Source: Competibacter sp963695105 (lineage in GTDB: Bacteria > Pseudomonadota > Gammaproteobacteria > Competibacterales > Competibacteraceae). Taken from it: a DNA stretch of 64,000 bases. This document shows, piece by piece, positions 52,402 through 62,572 of this stretch; the first letter of the stretch is position 1, and each line of letters opens with the position of its first letter. The notes beneath the pieces were generated by a model. That model had not been told where the DNA came from, made no database searches, and worked only from the letters and a program-made list of their open reading frames with translations. Where the stretch lies: NCBI GenBank assembly GCA_963695105.1, contig CAVOGC010000008.1:57394-121393 (forward strand). The letters are read 5' to 3'. The position numbers and the translations under genes were made by a program.

Positions 52402-54573
52402 ATGACGACCAAATCCGATTTCACCGTTTTCCAACTGGCGCTGCGCGAGGACGGCATCGCCGTGGTCACCATCGATCTGCCCGGCGAGAGCCAGAACACC
52501 CTCAAGGCCGAATTCATCGGCGAGGCCAACGCCCTGCTGGATCGACTGGAACAGAATCCCAGCGTCCAGGGCGTGGTATTCATCAGCGGCAAACCCGGCT
52601 CCTTCATCGCCGGGGCCGATATCAACATGTTGCGGGCCTGCCGAACCGCCGCCGAGGCGACCGAACTCTCCCACGCCGGCCAGCGCTTCTTCGACCGACT
52701 GGAAAACTCCAAGACGCCGGTGGTGGCGGCCATCGACGGGACCTGTCTGGGCGGCGGGCTGGAACTGGCGCTGGCCTGCCATGGCCGGGTCTGCACCGAC
52801 CATCCCAAGACCGCGCTCGGCCTGCCGGAAGTGATGCTGGGCGTACTGCCGGGCAGCGGCGGTACCCAGCGCCTGCCGCGTCTGGTCGGCATTCCGGCCG
52901 CGCTCGGCCTGATGCTGACCGGCAAGCACCTGAACGCGCAAAAAGCCCGCCGGATGGGATTGGTGGACGACGTAACCCCAGCCGCCACTCTGCTGCAAAC
53001 CGCCGTCGAACTAGCGCGACGACTCCGGGAAAACCGCGCCGCCTCCCGCAAGACCGGCGGCCTGCTCTCGGTCAAGGGTCTGACCAAACTGGCGCTGGAG
53101 GACAACCCGCTGGGCCGGCGCGTGCTGTTTCAGAAAGCCCGCGAGCAGGCGCTCGACAAGACCAAGGGTCATTATCCCGCACCGTTGCGAATCATCGATT
53201 GCGTGGAAACCGGCGCCAACCGGGGTTTCAGGAAAGGACTGGAGGCGGAAGCCGCGGCTTTTGGCGAACTGGCGGTGACCCCACAGGCGCGGCAGTTGAT
53301 GAATCTGTATTTCGCCACCACGGCGCTGAAAAAGGACAGTGGCGTCGCCGATCCCGGCGCACGGCCGCGGCCGGTGCGCAAGATCGGCGTATTGGGGGCC
53401 GGACTGATGGGCGCCGGCATCGCCTACGTCACCAGCAGCAAGGCTCAAGTGTCCGTCAGGCTGAAGGACAAGGATGCGGCCAGCCTGAATCGGGGCCTCG
53501 CCCACATCGACCGGCTGATTCAGAAACGCCTGCAACGACGCTCGCTCACCGCCTTCGAGGCCGGGCGGGAACGACGACAAATCACCCCGACGCTGGATTT
53601 TTCCGGCTTTCAAAACGCGGATCTGGTGATCGAGGCGGTGTTCGAAGATCTCACGCTGAAACACCGGATGGTTGCGGACGTGGAAGCGCACTGCCCACCG
53701 ACCACCCTCTTCGCCACCAACACCTCGTCGCTTCCCATCGCCAGCATCGCCGAGGCGGCGCAACGGCCGGAGAATGTCATCGGCCTGCACTACTTCTCGC
53801 CGGTGGAGAAAATGCCGCTGCTGGAGATCATCGCCACCCCGCAAACCGCGCCGGAGGCCATCGCCACGGCGGTCGAATTCGGCCGCAGGCAGGGCAAGAC
53901 CGTGATCGTGGTGCGCGATGGCGCCGGGTTCTACGTCAACCGTATCCTGGCTCCCTATATCAATGAGGCCGGCCACCTGCTCAACGAAGGGGTGGCCATC
54001 GACGCCATCGACCGGGCGCTGGTGCAATTCGGATTTCCGGTCGGACCGTTCGCTCTGCTGGACGAAGTCGGGATCGACGTCGGTTCCAAGGTTGGGCCGA
54101 TCCTGTACCAAGCGTTCGGCGAACGAATGAAGCCGGCCGGGCTTGCCGACAAGCTGCTGGCAGACGGCCGCCATGGGCGCAAGAGCAAGAAAGGCTTCTA
54201 TCTTTACCAGGGCGTCAGGAAGGGCGAAAAACCAGTGGACAAGAGCGTCTACGCCGTGTTGGGCGCGAGCGGCGGCAAGGCCATGGATGCCGGGGAAATC
54301 GTCGAGCGCTGCGTGCTGACGATGCTCAACGAGGCGGCGCTGTGCTGGGACGAACAGGCGATCCGCAGCCCGCGCGACGGCGACATCGGCGCGGTATTCG
54401 GCATCGGCTTCCCAGCGTTTCTGGGCGGCCCGTTCCGCTACGCCGACAGCCTGGGCATCGCGGAGCTGGCGGTGAAGCTGGAGCAGTACCGCCAGCGGCT
54501 GGGCGAGCGCTTCCGACCGGCGGACCTTCTAACGACCATGGCGCGGGAACAACGATCGTTCTATTCCGATTGA
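52402..54573 (+). CDS. fadJ: Fatty-acid oxidation complex alpha subunit
   Basis: 723 aa. N-terminal enoyl-CoA hydratase/isomerase (SGKPGSFIAGADINML; AIDGTCLGGGLELALACHGRV; GLPEVMLGVLPGSGGTQRLPRL, with the catalytic Glu pair) and C-terminal 3-hydroxyacyl-CoA dehydrogenase (KIGVLGAGLMGAGIAYVTS; NTSSLPIASIA; GLHYFSPVEKMPLLEII; VRDGAGFYVNRILAPYINEA). Length and layout match FadJ/FadB. ATG 52402 fits the FTVFQLALREDGIAVVTID start. Works with the FadI thiolase. Confidence 0.95.
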   Translation: MTTKSDFTVFQLALREDGIAVVTIDLPGESQNTLKAEFIGEANALLDRLEQNPSVQGVVFISGKPGSFIAGADINMLRACRTAAEATELSHAGQRFFDRLENSKTPVVAAIDGTCLGGGLELALACHGRVCTDHPKTALGLPEVMLGVLPGSGGTQRLPRLVGIPAALGLMLTGKHLNAQKARRMGLVDDVTPAATLLQTAVELARRLRENRAASRKTGGLLSVKGLTKLALEDNPLGRRVLFQKAREQALDKTKGHYPAPLRIIDCVETGANRGFRKGLEAEAAAFGELAVTPQARQLMNLYFATTALKKDSGVADPGARPRPVRKIGVLGAGLMGAGIAYVTSSKAQVSVRLKDKDAASLNRGLAHIDRLIQKRLQRRSLTAFEAGRERRQITPTLDFSGFQNADLVIEAVFEDLTLKHRMVADVEAHCPPTTLFATNTSSLPIASIAEAAQRPENVIGLHYFSPVEKMPLLEIIATPQTAPEAIATAVEFGRRQGKTVIVVRDGAGFYVNRILAPYINEAGHLLNEGVAIDAIDRALVQFGFPVGPFALLDEVGIDVGSKVGPILYQAFGERMKPAGLADKLLADGRHGRKSKKGFYLYQGVRKGEKPVDKSVYAVLGASGGKAMDAGEIVERCVLTMLNEAALCWDEQAIRSPRDGDIGAVFGIGFPAFLGGPFRYADSLGIAELAVKLEQYRQRLGERFRPADLLTTMAREQRSFYSD

Positions 54574-54675
54574 GCCATGGCTGTTCCGTCGCCGCAATCC
54601 GGCCGGCGACGGAAAAATTTCACTTTGGGCTTGTGGCACAATAGCTTCGCGCAATCGAAACAGTCGAGGTATCCC

Positions 54676-55254
54676 ATGTCCCTGCAACCCAAACCCCGTC
54701 TGGCCCCCGAAGACTATCTGGCCCTCGAACGCAGCGCCGATTTCAAGAGCGAGTACTTCAACGGCGAAATTTTCGCCATGACCGGTGCGAGCGAACCGCA
54801 TAATCTCGTCGTTATCAATACGATCCGCGAACTGAGCACCCAACTTAAAAAGCGTCCCTGCAAAGTCTACGCAAACGACATGCGCGTCAAGGTCGATCCG
54901 ACCGGGCTGTACACCTACCCGGACGTGGTGGTGACTTGCGGTAAAGCCCAATTCGACGATACGTATCTCGACACCCTGCTGAATCCCACCCTAATCGTCG
55001 AGGTTCTGTCCGACTCCACCGAAGCTTACGACCGGGGGCGCAAATTCGAGCACTACCGCAAACTGGATTCGCTGGCCGAATATGTGCTGATCGCCCAAAA
55101 CCGCCCACACATCGAATCGTATCGGCGGCAGGCCGACCAGCAATGGCTATTGACGGAATGCAGCGAACTTGATGGCGTATTGCGGCTGCCGTCCATCGAC
55201 TGCGATCTGGCGCTGACGGAGATCTACGAGAAGGTCGAACCATTGGAGGGTTGA
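54676..55254 (+). CDS. Uma2-family (DUF820) putative restriction-endonuclease-fold protein
   Basis: 192 aa from ATG 54676 with GAGGTA upstream. Motifs: RLAPEDYLALERSADFKSEYFNGEIFAMTGAS, YTYPDVVVTCG (PD), LIVEVLSDSTEAYDRGRKFEHYRKLDSLAEYVLI (ExxS...K) and conserved tail, as in DUF820 nuclease-fold proteins. The catalytic PD-(D/E)xK pattern is present. In many bacteria these proteins occur in several copies with no known role. Between fadJ and mtnB. Confidence 0.88.
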   Translation: MSLQPKPRLAPEDYLALERSADFKSEYFNGEIFAMTGASEPHNLVVINTIRELSTQLKKRPCKVYANDMRVKVDPTGLYTYPDVVVTCGKAQFDDTYLDTLLNPTLIVEVLSDSTEAYDRGRKFEHYRKLDSLAEYVLIAQNRPHIESYRRQADQQWLLTECSELDGVLRLPSIDCDLALTEIYEKVEPLEG

Positions 55255-55362
55255 TGCTGGCCCCGCGCCGCCGGCTTCAACCCTCGACCGCATCGAGAAA
55301 TCCCGCGCCCGCCGGCGCGTTGCGCCAGGCATGCAACTAACGGGCGGTCAGAGTCGCCCGGA

Positions 55363-55983
55363 TCATCCACGCAACCTCAACAGCAGGGTTTCGCACTCAA
55401 ATAAAAACTCGAACGCCTCGACATGCTGGTAGGCGTCCTCGACCGAATGACCCCAAGTGTAGAAACCGTGACCGGCGATCAGATAGCCCTGGATGCTCGG
55501 GTCTCGCTCCAGCCGCTGCTCCACTTCCTCGGCCAGTCGGGCGATGTCCCGGTCGCTGGCAAAAATCGGCACCAGCACCTCGAAACCGTGCTGATCCACG
55601 CCGGGGAAGGCTTTCAGCACCTCGTAATCGCACAACCGCAACTCCCATTGATGCACCAGCGACAGCACGGTGCCGTGGGTGGAGTGGGTGTGCAGCACCG
55701 CGCCCAGCTCGGGATAACGTTGGTAGAGCGAAGTATGCAACAAGGTTTCGGTGGAGGGCCGCTTGCCCTCGGTCAGCGGCCGACCCGCGGCATCCACGAT
55801 CATGATGTCGTGACGGCTCAACCGGCCTTTGTGACGACCGGACACGGTGATGGCCACCGTGCCATCGCTCAGCCGCGCCGACAAGTTGCCGCTGGTGGCC
55901 GGCAGCCAGCCGCGTTCGAAGAGAAACTGCCCGACCCCGACCAATTGATCCGCTTTTTCGACAAAATCCGCCGCGTTGTTCAA
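55363..55983 (-). CDS. mtnB: Methylthioribulose-1-phosphate dehydratase
   Basis: Class II aldolase-fold zinc enzyme, 206 aa from TTG 55983, chosen because GGGAGA lies 7 bases upstream; the frame is open further. Motifs: GWLPATSGNLSARLSDGTVAITVSGRHKGRLSRHDIMIVD, TETLLHTSLYQRYPELGAVLHTHSTHGTVLS (HTH zinc ligands), and AGHGFYTWGHSVEDAYQHVEAFEFLFE (third His). MtnB is the dehydratase after MtnA in methionine salvage, and mtnA is present at 19.4 kb. Divergent from suhB. Confidence 0.92.
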   Translation of the reverse strand: MNNAADFVEKADQLVGVGQFLFERGWLPATSGNLSARLSDGTVAITVSGRHKGRLSRHDIMIVDAAGRPLTEGKRPSTETLLHTSLYQRYPELGAVLHTHSTHGTVLSLVHQWELRLCDYEVLKAFPGVDQHGFEVLVPIFASDRDIARLAEEVEQRLERDPSIQGYLIAGHGFYTWGHSVEDAYQHVEAFEFLFECETLLLRLRG

Positions 55984-56081
55984 GCTCGATCTCCCGCAAG
56001 ATATTGGCTGAGTTCTGCTATCATAGCGCGCCCGCGCCGGAGACTCCGGTCGCTTGTGCTCTCTCACCGATCCAATCCGCC

Positions 56082-56870
56082 ATGCATCCAGTTCTGACCA
56101 TCGCCAAGCGCGCCGCCTTGAGCGCCAGCCGCATCCTGCTCCGCCACTTCGATAACCTCGAACGGCTGAGCGTCACCGCCAAACAGCGCAACGACTTCGT
56201 CAGCGACGCGGACGTGCAGGCCGAACAGGAAATTATCCAGACCCTGCGCAAGACCTATCCCAACCACGGCATTCTGGCCGAGGAAAGCGGCGAACAGTAC
56301 GGCCACGACGAGTACCAATGGGTGATCGACCCGCTGGACGGCACCACCAACTTTCTGCACGGCATCCCGCATTTCGCCATCTCCATCGGCTTCCGCCACA
56401 AGGCCCGGCTGGAAGCGGGGCTGATCTACGACCCGATCCGGCAGGAGCTGTTCACCGCCTCGCGCGGCGCCGGGGCACAGATGAACGACCGGCGCATGCG
56501 GGTCAGCGGCATCCCGCAAATGGAAAATGCCCTGCTCGGCACCGGCTTTCCGTTCCGCCATCCCCAACACCAGCCCGCCTACCTCAATTTCTTCGGCAGC
56601 CTGTTTGGCAAGTGCGTGGAAGTGCGCCGGGCCGGCGCGGCTTCGCTGGATCTGGCCTACGTGGCCTCCGGTCGGCTGGACGGTTACTGGGAGTTCGGCC
56701 TGAAGGAATGGGACATCGCGGCCGGCGCCTTGCTGGTGCAGGAAGCCGGGGGGCTGGTCAGCGATTTCGGCGGCGGCAATGATTTCATGAAATCCGGTAA
56801 CATCGTCGCCGGCAACCCCAAGGTGTTCAAGGCCCTGCTGCGGGAGATGCAGCCGCACCTGAAAGGCTGA
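56082..56870 (+). CDS. suhB: Inositol-1-monophosphatase
   Basis: 262 aa, start MHPVLTIAKRAALSA at 56082. Metal-binding motifs: GILAEESGE, WVIDPLDGTTNFLHGIPHFAISI and LKEWDIAAGALLVQEAGG. Hydrolyses inositol monophosphates. In Escherichia coli SuhB also binds NusA/NusB-dependent rRNA antitermination complexes, a role possible here. The gene is convergent with nadE. Confidence 0.95.
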   Translation: MHPVLTIAKRAALSASRILLRHFDNLERLSVTAKQRNDFVSDADVQAEQEIIQTLRKTYPNHGILAEESGEQYGHDEYQWVIDPLDGTTNFLHGIPHFAISIGFRHKARLEAGLIYDPIRQELFTASRGAGAQMNDRRMRVSGIPQMENALLGTGFPFRHPQHQPAYLNFFGSLFGKCVEVRRAGAASLDLAYVASGRLDGYWEFGLKEWDIAAGALLVQEAGGLVSDFGGGNDFMKSGNIVAGNPKVFKALLREMQPHLKG

Positions 56871-56889
56871 ACGCCAAAGGCTTGCCGGG

Positions 56890-58521
56890 TTAGCGCCGGA
56901 ATCCCGAGGTGATCGGATAGCGCCGGTCCCGCCCGAAGGCGCGCGGAGTAATCCGCACCCCCGGCGCCGCCTGACGACGCTTGTATTCGTTGACGATCAC
57001 CAGCCGCGCCACCCGTTCCACCATCGCCCGGTCGAAGCCAGCCGCGATCAACTCCTCCACCGAACGGTCCTCCTCGACGTAGGCTTGCAGGATCGCATCC
57101 AGCAGATCGTAGGGCGGCAGGCTGTCCTGATCGGTCTGATCCGGGCGCAGCTCGGCCGACGGCGGCCGGTCCAGCACCCGTTGCGGGATCACCGGCGACA
57201 GGCTGTTGCGATACGCCGCCAACCGGTACACCATCGTTTTCAGCACATCCTTGATCGGGGCAAACCCCCCGGCCATGTCGCCGTACAGGGTGGAATAACC
57301 CACGGCGGTTTCGCTCTTGTTGCCGGTGGTCAGCACCAGCTTGCCGGTCTTGTTGGAGATCGCCATCAGGATCACCCCCCGACAGCGGGCCTGGATGTTC
57401 TCTTCGGTGCTGTCCGGCGGCAGCCCCGCCAATACCGGTTGTAAAATGCCGAGGAAAGCCTCGAACGCCGGCTCGATCGGCATCAGGTGGTATTTCACCT
57501 CCAGCGCCCGGGCTTCCCGTTCGGCATCGGAGTTGCTCATTTCGGCGGTGTAGCGCGAGGGCATCAGCACGGCCTCCACCCGCTCCGGCCCCAGCGCGTC
57601 GGCCGCGATAACCAGGGTCAGCGCCGAATCGATACCGCCGGACAGCCCCAACACCACGCCGGGGAACCCGTTCTTATTCACATAATCGCGCACGCTCAGC
57701 ACGATGGCCTGATAAATCGCGGCTTCTCCAGCCGGTTCCGAGGCAATCTCGCCGGGCAGCGGTTCCACCGTCGCGCCGACGCTGAAGTCCACCGGATACA
57801 GACCCTCGACGCAGAGCGGAGCCCGCTGGGTCAATTCCCCGCGTCCGTTGACCACTTGCGAATCGCCGTCGAACACCAGTTCGTCCTGGCCGCCGACCAG
57901 ATTGACGTAGAGGATGGGCAGTCCGTTTTCGGCCGCCCGCTGTTGCAGGATTTCCAATCGCCGCCGGCTCTTGCCGGCATGAAAGGGCGAGGCGTTGAGA
58001 TTGAGCAGCAATTGCGCCCCGGCCCTGGCGGCTTGGCGCGCCGGCTCCGCTTGCCACACGTCCTCGCAGATGGTGACGCCGACCCGCGCGCCCTTGAGCT
58101 CGAACACCAGCGGTTCGGTGCCCGCCACGAAATAGCGCTTCTCGTCGAACACGCTGTAATTGGGCAAACATTGCTTGTGATAGACCGCCCGAATCCCGCC
58201 GTCGGCGATAATCGCGACCGAATTGCGCAACCCCTCCGGCGTCGCGGCGGGATAACCGACGACGGCGGTTATCCCCTGGATTTCGGCGCAAAGCCGCCGC
58301 ATGGCCGGTTCCACCTGGCCCACGAAACCGGGACGCAGCAACAGGTCTTCCGGGGGATAGCCGGTGACGGTCAGCTCCGGGAACGCAATCGCATCGGCCC
58401 GCAAGCGGTCGCGGGCTTCCCGAGCGGCGGCGGCGATTTTTTCGATGTTGCCGGGGATATCGCCGACCAGGAGGTTAAGTTGGGCCATGACGACCCGGAG
58501 AACGGGAGCAGGATCAGTCAT
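56890..58521 (-). CDS. nadE: Glutamine-dependent NAD+ synthetase
   Basis: 543 aa. N-terminal nitrilase-type glutaminase domain (AIAFPELTVTGYPPEDLLL with catalytic Glu; YHKQCLPNYSVFDEKRYF with Lys; GVTICEDVW with Cys) and C-terminal synthetase (GVVLGLSGGIDSALTLVIA P-loop; SNKTGKLVLTTGNKSETAVGYSTLYGDMAGGFAPIKDV). Makes NAD from deamido-NAD, glutamine and ATP. Start at 58521; an internal ATG at 58488 also fits. Confidence 0.95.
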   Translation of the reverse strand: MTDPAPVLRVVMAQLNLLVGDIPGNIEKIAAAAREARDRLRADAIAFPELTVTGYPPEDLLLRPGFVGQVEPAMRRLCAEIQGITAVVGYPAATPEGLRNSVAIIADGGIRAVYHKQCLPNYSVFDEKRYFVAGTEPLVFELKGARVGVTICEDVWQAEPARQAARAGAQLLLNLNASPFHAGKSRRRLEILQQRAAENGLPILYVNLVGGQDELVFDGDSQVVNGRGELTQRAPLCVEGLYPVDFSVGATVEPLPGEIASEPAGEAAIYQAIVLSVRDYVNKNGFPGVVLGLSGGIDSALTLVIAADALGPERVEAVLMPSRYTAEMSNSDAEREARALEVKYHLMPIEPAFEAFLGILQPVLAGLPPDSTEENIQARCRGVILMAISNKTGKLVLTTGNKSETAVGYSTLYGDMAGGFAPIKDVLKTMVYRLAAYRNSLSPVIPQRVLDRPPSAELRPDQTDQDSLPPYDLLDAILQAYVEEDRSVEELIAAGFDRAMVERVARLVIVNEYKRRQAAPGVRITPRAFGRDRRYPITSGFRR

Positions 58522-58559
58522 CGCGGCTGCCTATCCATCCATTTGCGGCCCAAACGAAC

Positions 58560-58579
58560 AGGGGCGCCGAAGCGCCCCT
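58560..58579. repeat. Short hairpin between sucD and nadE
   Basis: AGGGGCGC, CGAA loop, GCGCCCCT: perfect 8-bp stem with a tetraloop. It lies 32 bp after the sucD stop on the minus strand and may act as a terminator or processing signal for the suc transcript; only one T-run candidate (short) follows. Confidence 0.7.
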
Positions 58580-58610
58580 CTACTTACACCGGACTGCGAA
58601 CCTGGTTCGA

Positions 58611-59489
58611 TCAGCCGGGGAAAAACGCCTTCATCGCCGCGCCGATGTCGGCCGGCGAGCGGACGATCTTGGCGCCAGCGGCTTCCAGCGCCGCGAACTT
58701 GTCGGCCGCCGTGCCCTTGCCGCCCATGATAATGGCGCCGGCGTGGCCCATGCGCTTGCCGGGAGGCGCGGTGACGCCGGCGATGTAGGCCACCACCGGC
58801 TTCTTGATATTGGCCTTGATGTACTCGGCGGCTTCCTCCTCGGCGCTGCCGCCGATCTCGCCGACCATCACGATGCCCTCGGTCTGCGGGTCGTCCTTGA
58901 ACAGCTTCAGCACGTCGAGGAAGCTCATGCCGTGGATCGGGTCGCCGCCGATGCCGATGCAGGTGGACTGGCCGAGGCCGGTCTGGGTGGTCTGCCAGAC
59001 CGCCTCGTAGGTCAGGGTGCCGGAGCGGGAGACGATACCGATTTTGCCGGGCAGGTGAATGTGGCCGGGCATGATGCCCATCTTGCAGCCACCCGGAGTG
59101 ATCACGCCGGGACAGTTGGGGCCGATCAGATAGACATTCGGATAACTGGTCTGCAGGACGGCCTTGACCTTCAGCATGTCCGTGACCGGAATGCCTTCGG
59201 TGATGCAGGCGATCACCTTGATGCCGGCGTCGGCCGCTTCCAGGATGGCGTCGCCGGCGAACGCGGCCGGCACGTAGATCATGCTGGCTTCGGCGCCGGT
59301 GGCGGAGATCGCTTCGCCCACGGTGTTGAACACCGGCTTGCCCAGATGGGTGCTGCCGCCCTTGCCGGGGCTGATGCCGCCAACCAGATTGGTGCCGTAA
59401 GCGATGGCCTGTTCAGCGTGGAAGGTGCCCTGCGAGCCGGTGAACCCTTGGCAGATAACCTTGGTGTTTTTGTCGATCAAAATACTCAT
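58611..59489 (-). CDS. sucD: Succinyl-CoA ligase alpha subunit
   Basis: 292 aa. CoA-binding Rossmann domain (ILIDKNTKVICQGFTGSQGTFHAEQAIAYG) and ligase domain with the phospho-His in GGSAEEEAAEY region preceding GVTAPPGKRMGHAGAIIMGGKGTA; also NCPGVITPGGCKMGIMPGHIH. Forms the nucleotide-dependent succinyl-CoA/succinate step of the TCA cycle together with SucC. It follows sucC by 49 bp on the minus strand. Confidence 0.96.
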   Translation of the reverse strand: MSILIDKNTKVICQGFTGSQGTFHAEQAIAYGTNLVGGISPGKGGSTHLGKPVFNTVGEAISATGAEASMIYVPAAFAGDAILEAADAGIKVIACITEGIPVTDMLKVKAVLQTSYPNVYLIGPNCPGVITPGGCKMGIMPGHIHLPGKIGIVSRSGTLTYEAVWQTTQTGLGQSTCIGIGGDPIHGMSFLDVLKLFKDDPQTEGIVMVGEIGGSAEEEAAEYIKANIKKPVVAYIAGVTAPPGKRMGHAGAIIMGGKGTAADKFAALEAAGAKIVRSPADIGAAMKAFFPG

Positions 59490-59538
59490 GGTGCGCTAGT
59501 TCCCCTGATGAGGTGAGAGGCCCAAGGTCGGCCGGTGG

Positions 59539-60702
<1,164 letters not shown>

Positions 60703-60872
60703 GCGGATTACATCCCCCTTTACAGTGAGGTTGCCATTGTATCCCGAAATACCCCAATCTTCACGTATTCACCGCAAGATTGGCGCTGGCCGACCCATCA
60801 AGGCGCCGGTGTGATTAAATTATACGTGGAATTATCCGTCCCAGAGGAATTGCCGCCGCGCACCGCCCAGTC

Positions 60873-62572
60873 ATGACCGTTGCCCAACCGATCATCACCC
60901 TGCTACCCGACCGTTTCATGGACCGCCGCCACCTGTGGCGAGTGTTCCGCGCCTCCAGCTTTTTCCGGTTGATCCTGGCGGTGCTGCTAGTGGCGGCAAC
61001 GGCGCTGGACGAACAGAACCGGCTGTTCGGCAAGCAAAACCCGCAACTGTTTTTGTGGGTGGCGCTGGGCTACCTGACGCTGGCGTTGCTCACCATCGCC
61101 GGCACCTACTGGCGGCGGCCGCGACTGACGGTGCAGGCGCACCTGCAGATGGTAGCCGATCTGGCGGCGCTAACCGTGATGATCAGCGCCTCGGGCGGCA
61201 TCACCAGCAGCTTGAACAGCCTGTTGATCACCGCCGTCGCCGCCAGCAGTATCCTGCTGCCGCTCAGTTCGGCGCTGCTGGCGGCCGCACTGGGCTTCAT
61301 GCTGCTGACGGCATCCTGGCTGGTGGACCAATGGCGCGCTGCTCAGGCGCTGGCGCTGGCGGGGCGGGGCGAGACGGACTGGTCCGGTCTATGGGGCCGG
61401 CTGGGCGACGCCAACGACGACCTGGTACGGCTGGGCGTGTTGGGCGCCGTGCTGTTCATTGCCGCCGGCTTGACCCACGCGCTGGCCGAGCGCGCGCGGC
61501 GTGGCGAGGCGCTGGCGCGCCAGCGCACCCTGGAGCTGTTCGAGGCGGCCGAACTGAGCCAAGGCATCATCCGCCACCTGCAAAACGGCGTGGTGGTGGT
61601 CGACCCGACCGGTCAGGTGCAACTGCTGAACGAAATCGCCCAGGAGTGGCTGGACTGCCCGCAAACCGTACCTGACCTGCCGCTGGAGGCCATGTCACCA
61701 CCGCTGGCGCGGCGACTGCGGGACTGGCTGGACGGAAATCTGGAACATCCGGCCTTCCGGCCGGCCGAGCATCGCCCGGAACTGATTCCGCGCTTTACCC
61801 GACTAAGCGGACGCCAGGCGGCGAGCGTGCTGGTGCTGCTGGAAGACTCCGAGCAAGCCACCGAACGGCTGCAACAGCTCAAGCTGGCCGCGCTGGGGCG
61901 GCTGACCGCCGGCATCGCCCACGAGATCCGCAACCCGCTGGCGGCGATCGGCGTCATGCCGCCCAACTCTTGCAGGAGTCGACCGGCGCGAGCCCTGGCG
62001 ACCGGCGACTGGCGCAGATCGTTCACGACAACGTCAAGCGGGCCAACCGCATCATCGGCGACGTGCTTGATCTGGCCCGGCGCGACCAGCTCAAACCGGA
62101 GCGGCTGGTGCTGGGACCGTGGCTGGAGAATTTCAGGCAGGAATTCCTGCGAGGGCTGGACCGGTCGGCGCCCGAGTGGCGCCAGAGCGTGGAGCCGGCC
62201 GAACTGGCGGTGATGTTCGACCCGCATCAATTGTGGCAGGTGTTGTGGAATCTCTGCGCCAACGCCTGCCAGCACGGCGGCCGGGCCGGCGCAATGCCGC
62301 AAATCGAGCTGCGCGCCGGCCTGGATGATAGCCGGGCACGACCGTATCTGGACGTGCGCGACGCCGGGCCTGGTGTTGCGGCCGACAATATCGCCAAGCT
62401 GTTCGAACCGTTCTTTACCACCCGGGCCAAAGGTACCGGTCTGGGCCTGTATCTGGCCCGAGAGTTGTGCGAGGCTAACCGGGCCCAGTTGCAATACCGC
62501 CCCCCACCCGAAGGCGGCGGTTGTTTCCGCATTACCTTTACCGCCGCGAACCTTGCATCGGAGACCAATTGA
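60873..62572 (+). pseudogene. pilS: Sensor histidine kinase PilS with a frameshift
   Basis: Sensor of the type IV pilus regulatory pair, in two frames. The first (60873 on) has six hydrophobic helices, a PAS-like region (GVVVVDPTGQVQLLNEIAQEWL) and the phospho-His motif GIAHEIRNPLAAIG. At about 61950-61954 two extra bases (GT) disrupt it; the second frame resumes as HAAQLLQESTG... through VHDNVKRANRIIGDVLDLARRDQ, NACQHG, DAGPGV and GTGLGLYLARELCEANRA. All kinase boxes are present once the shift is removed. This is a real inactivation or a consensus error. Its TGA overlaps the pilR ATG. Confidence 0.85.
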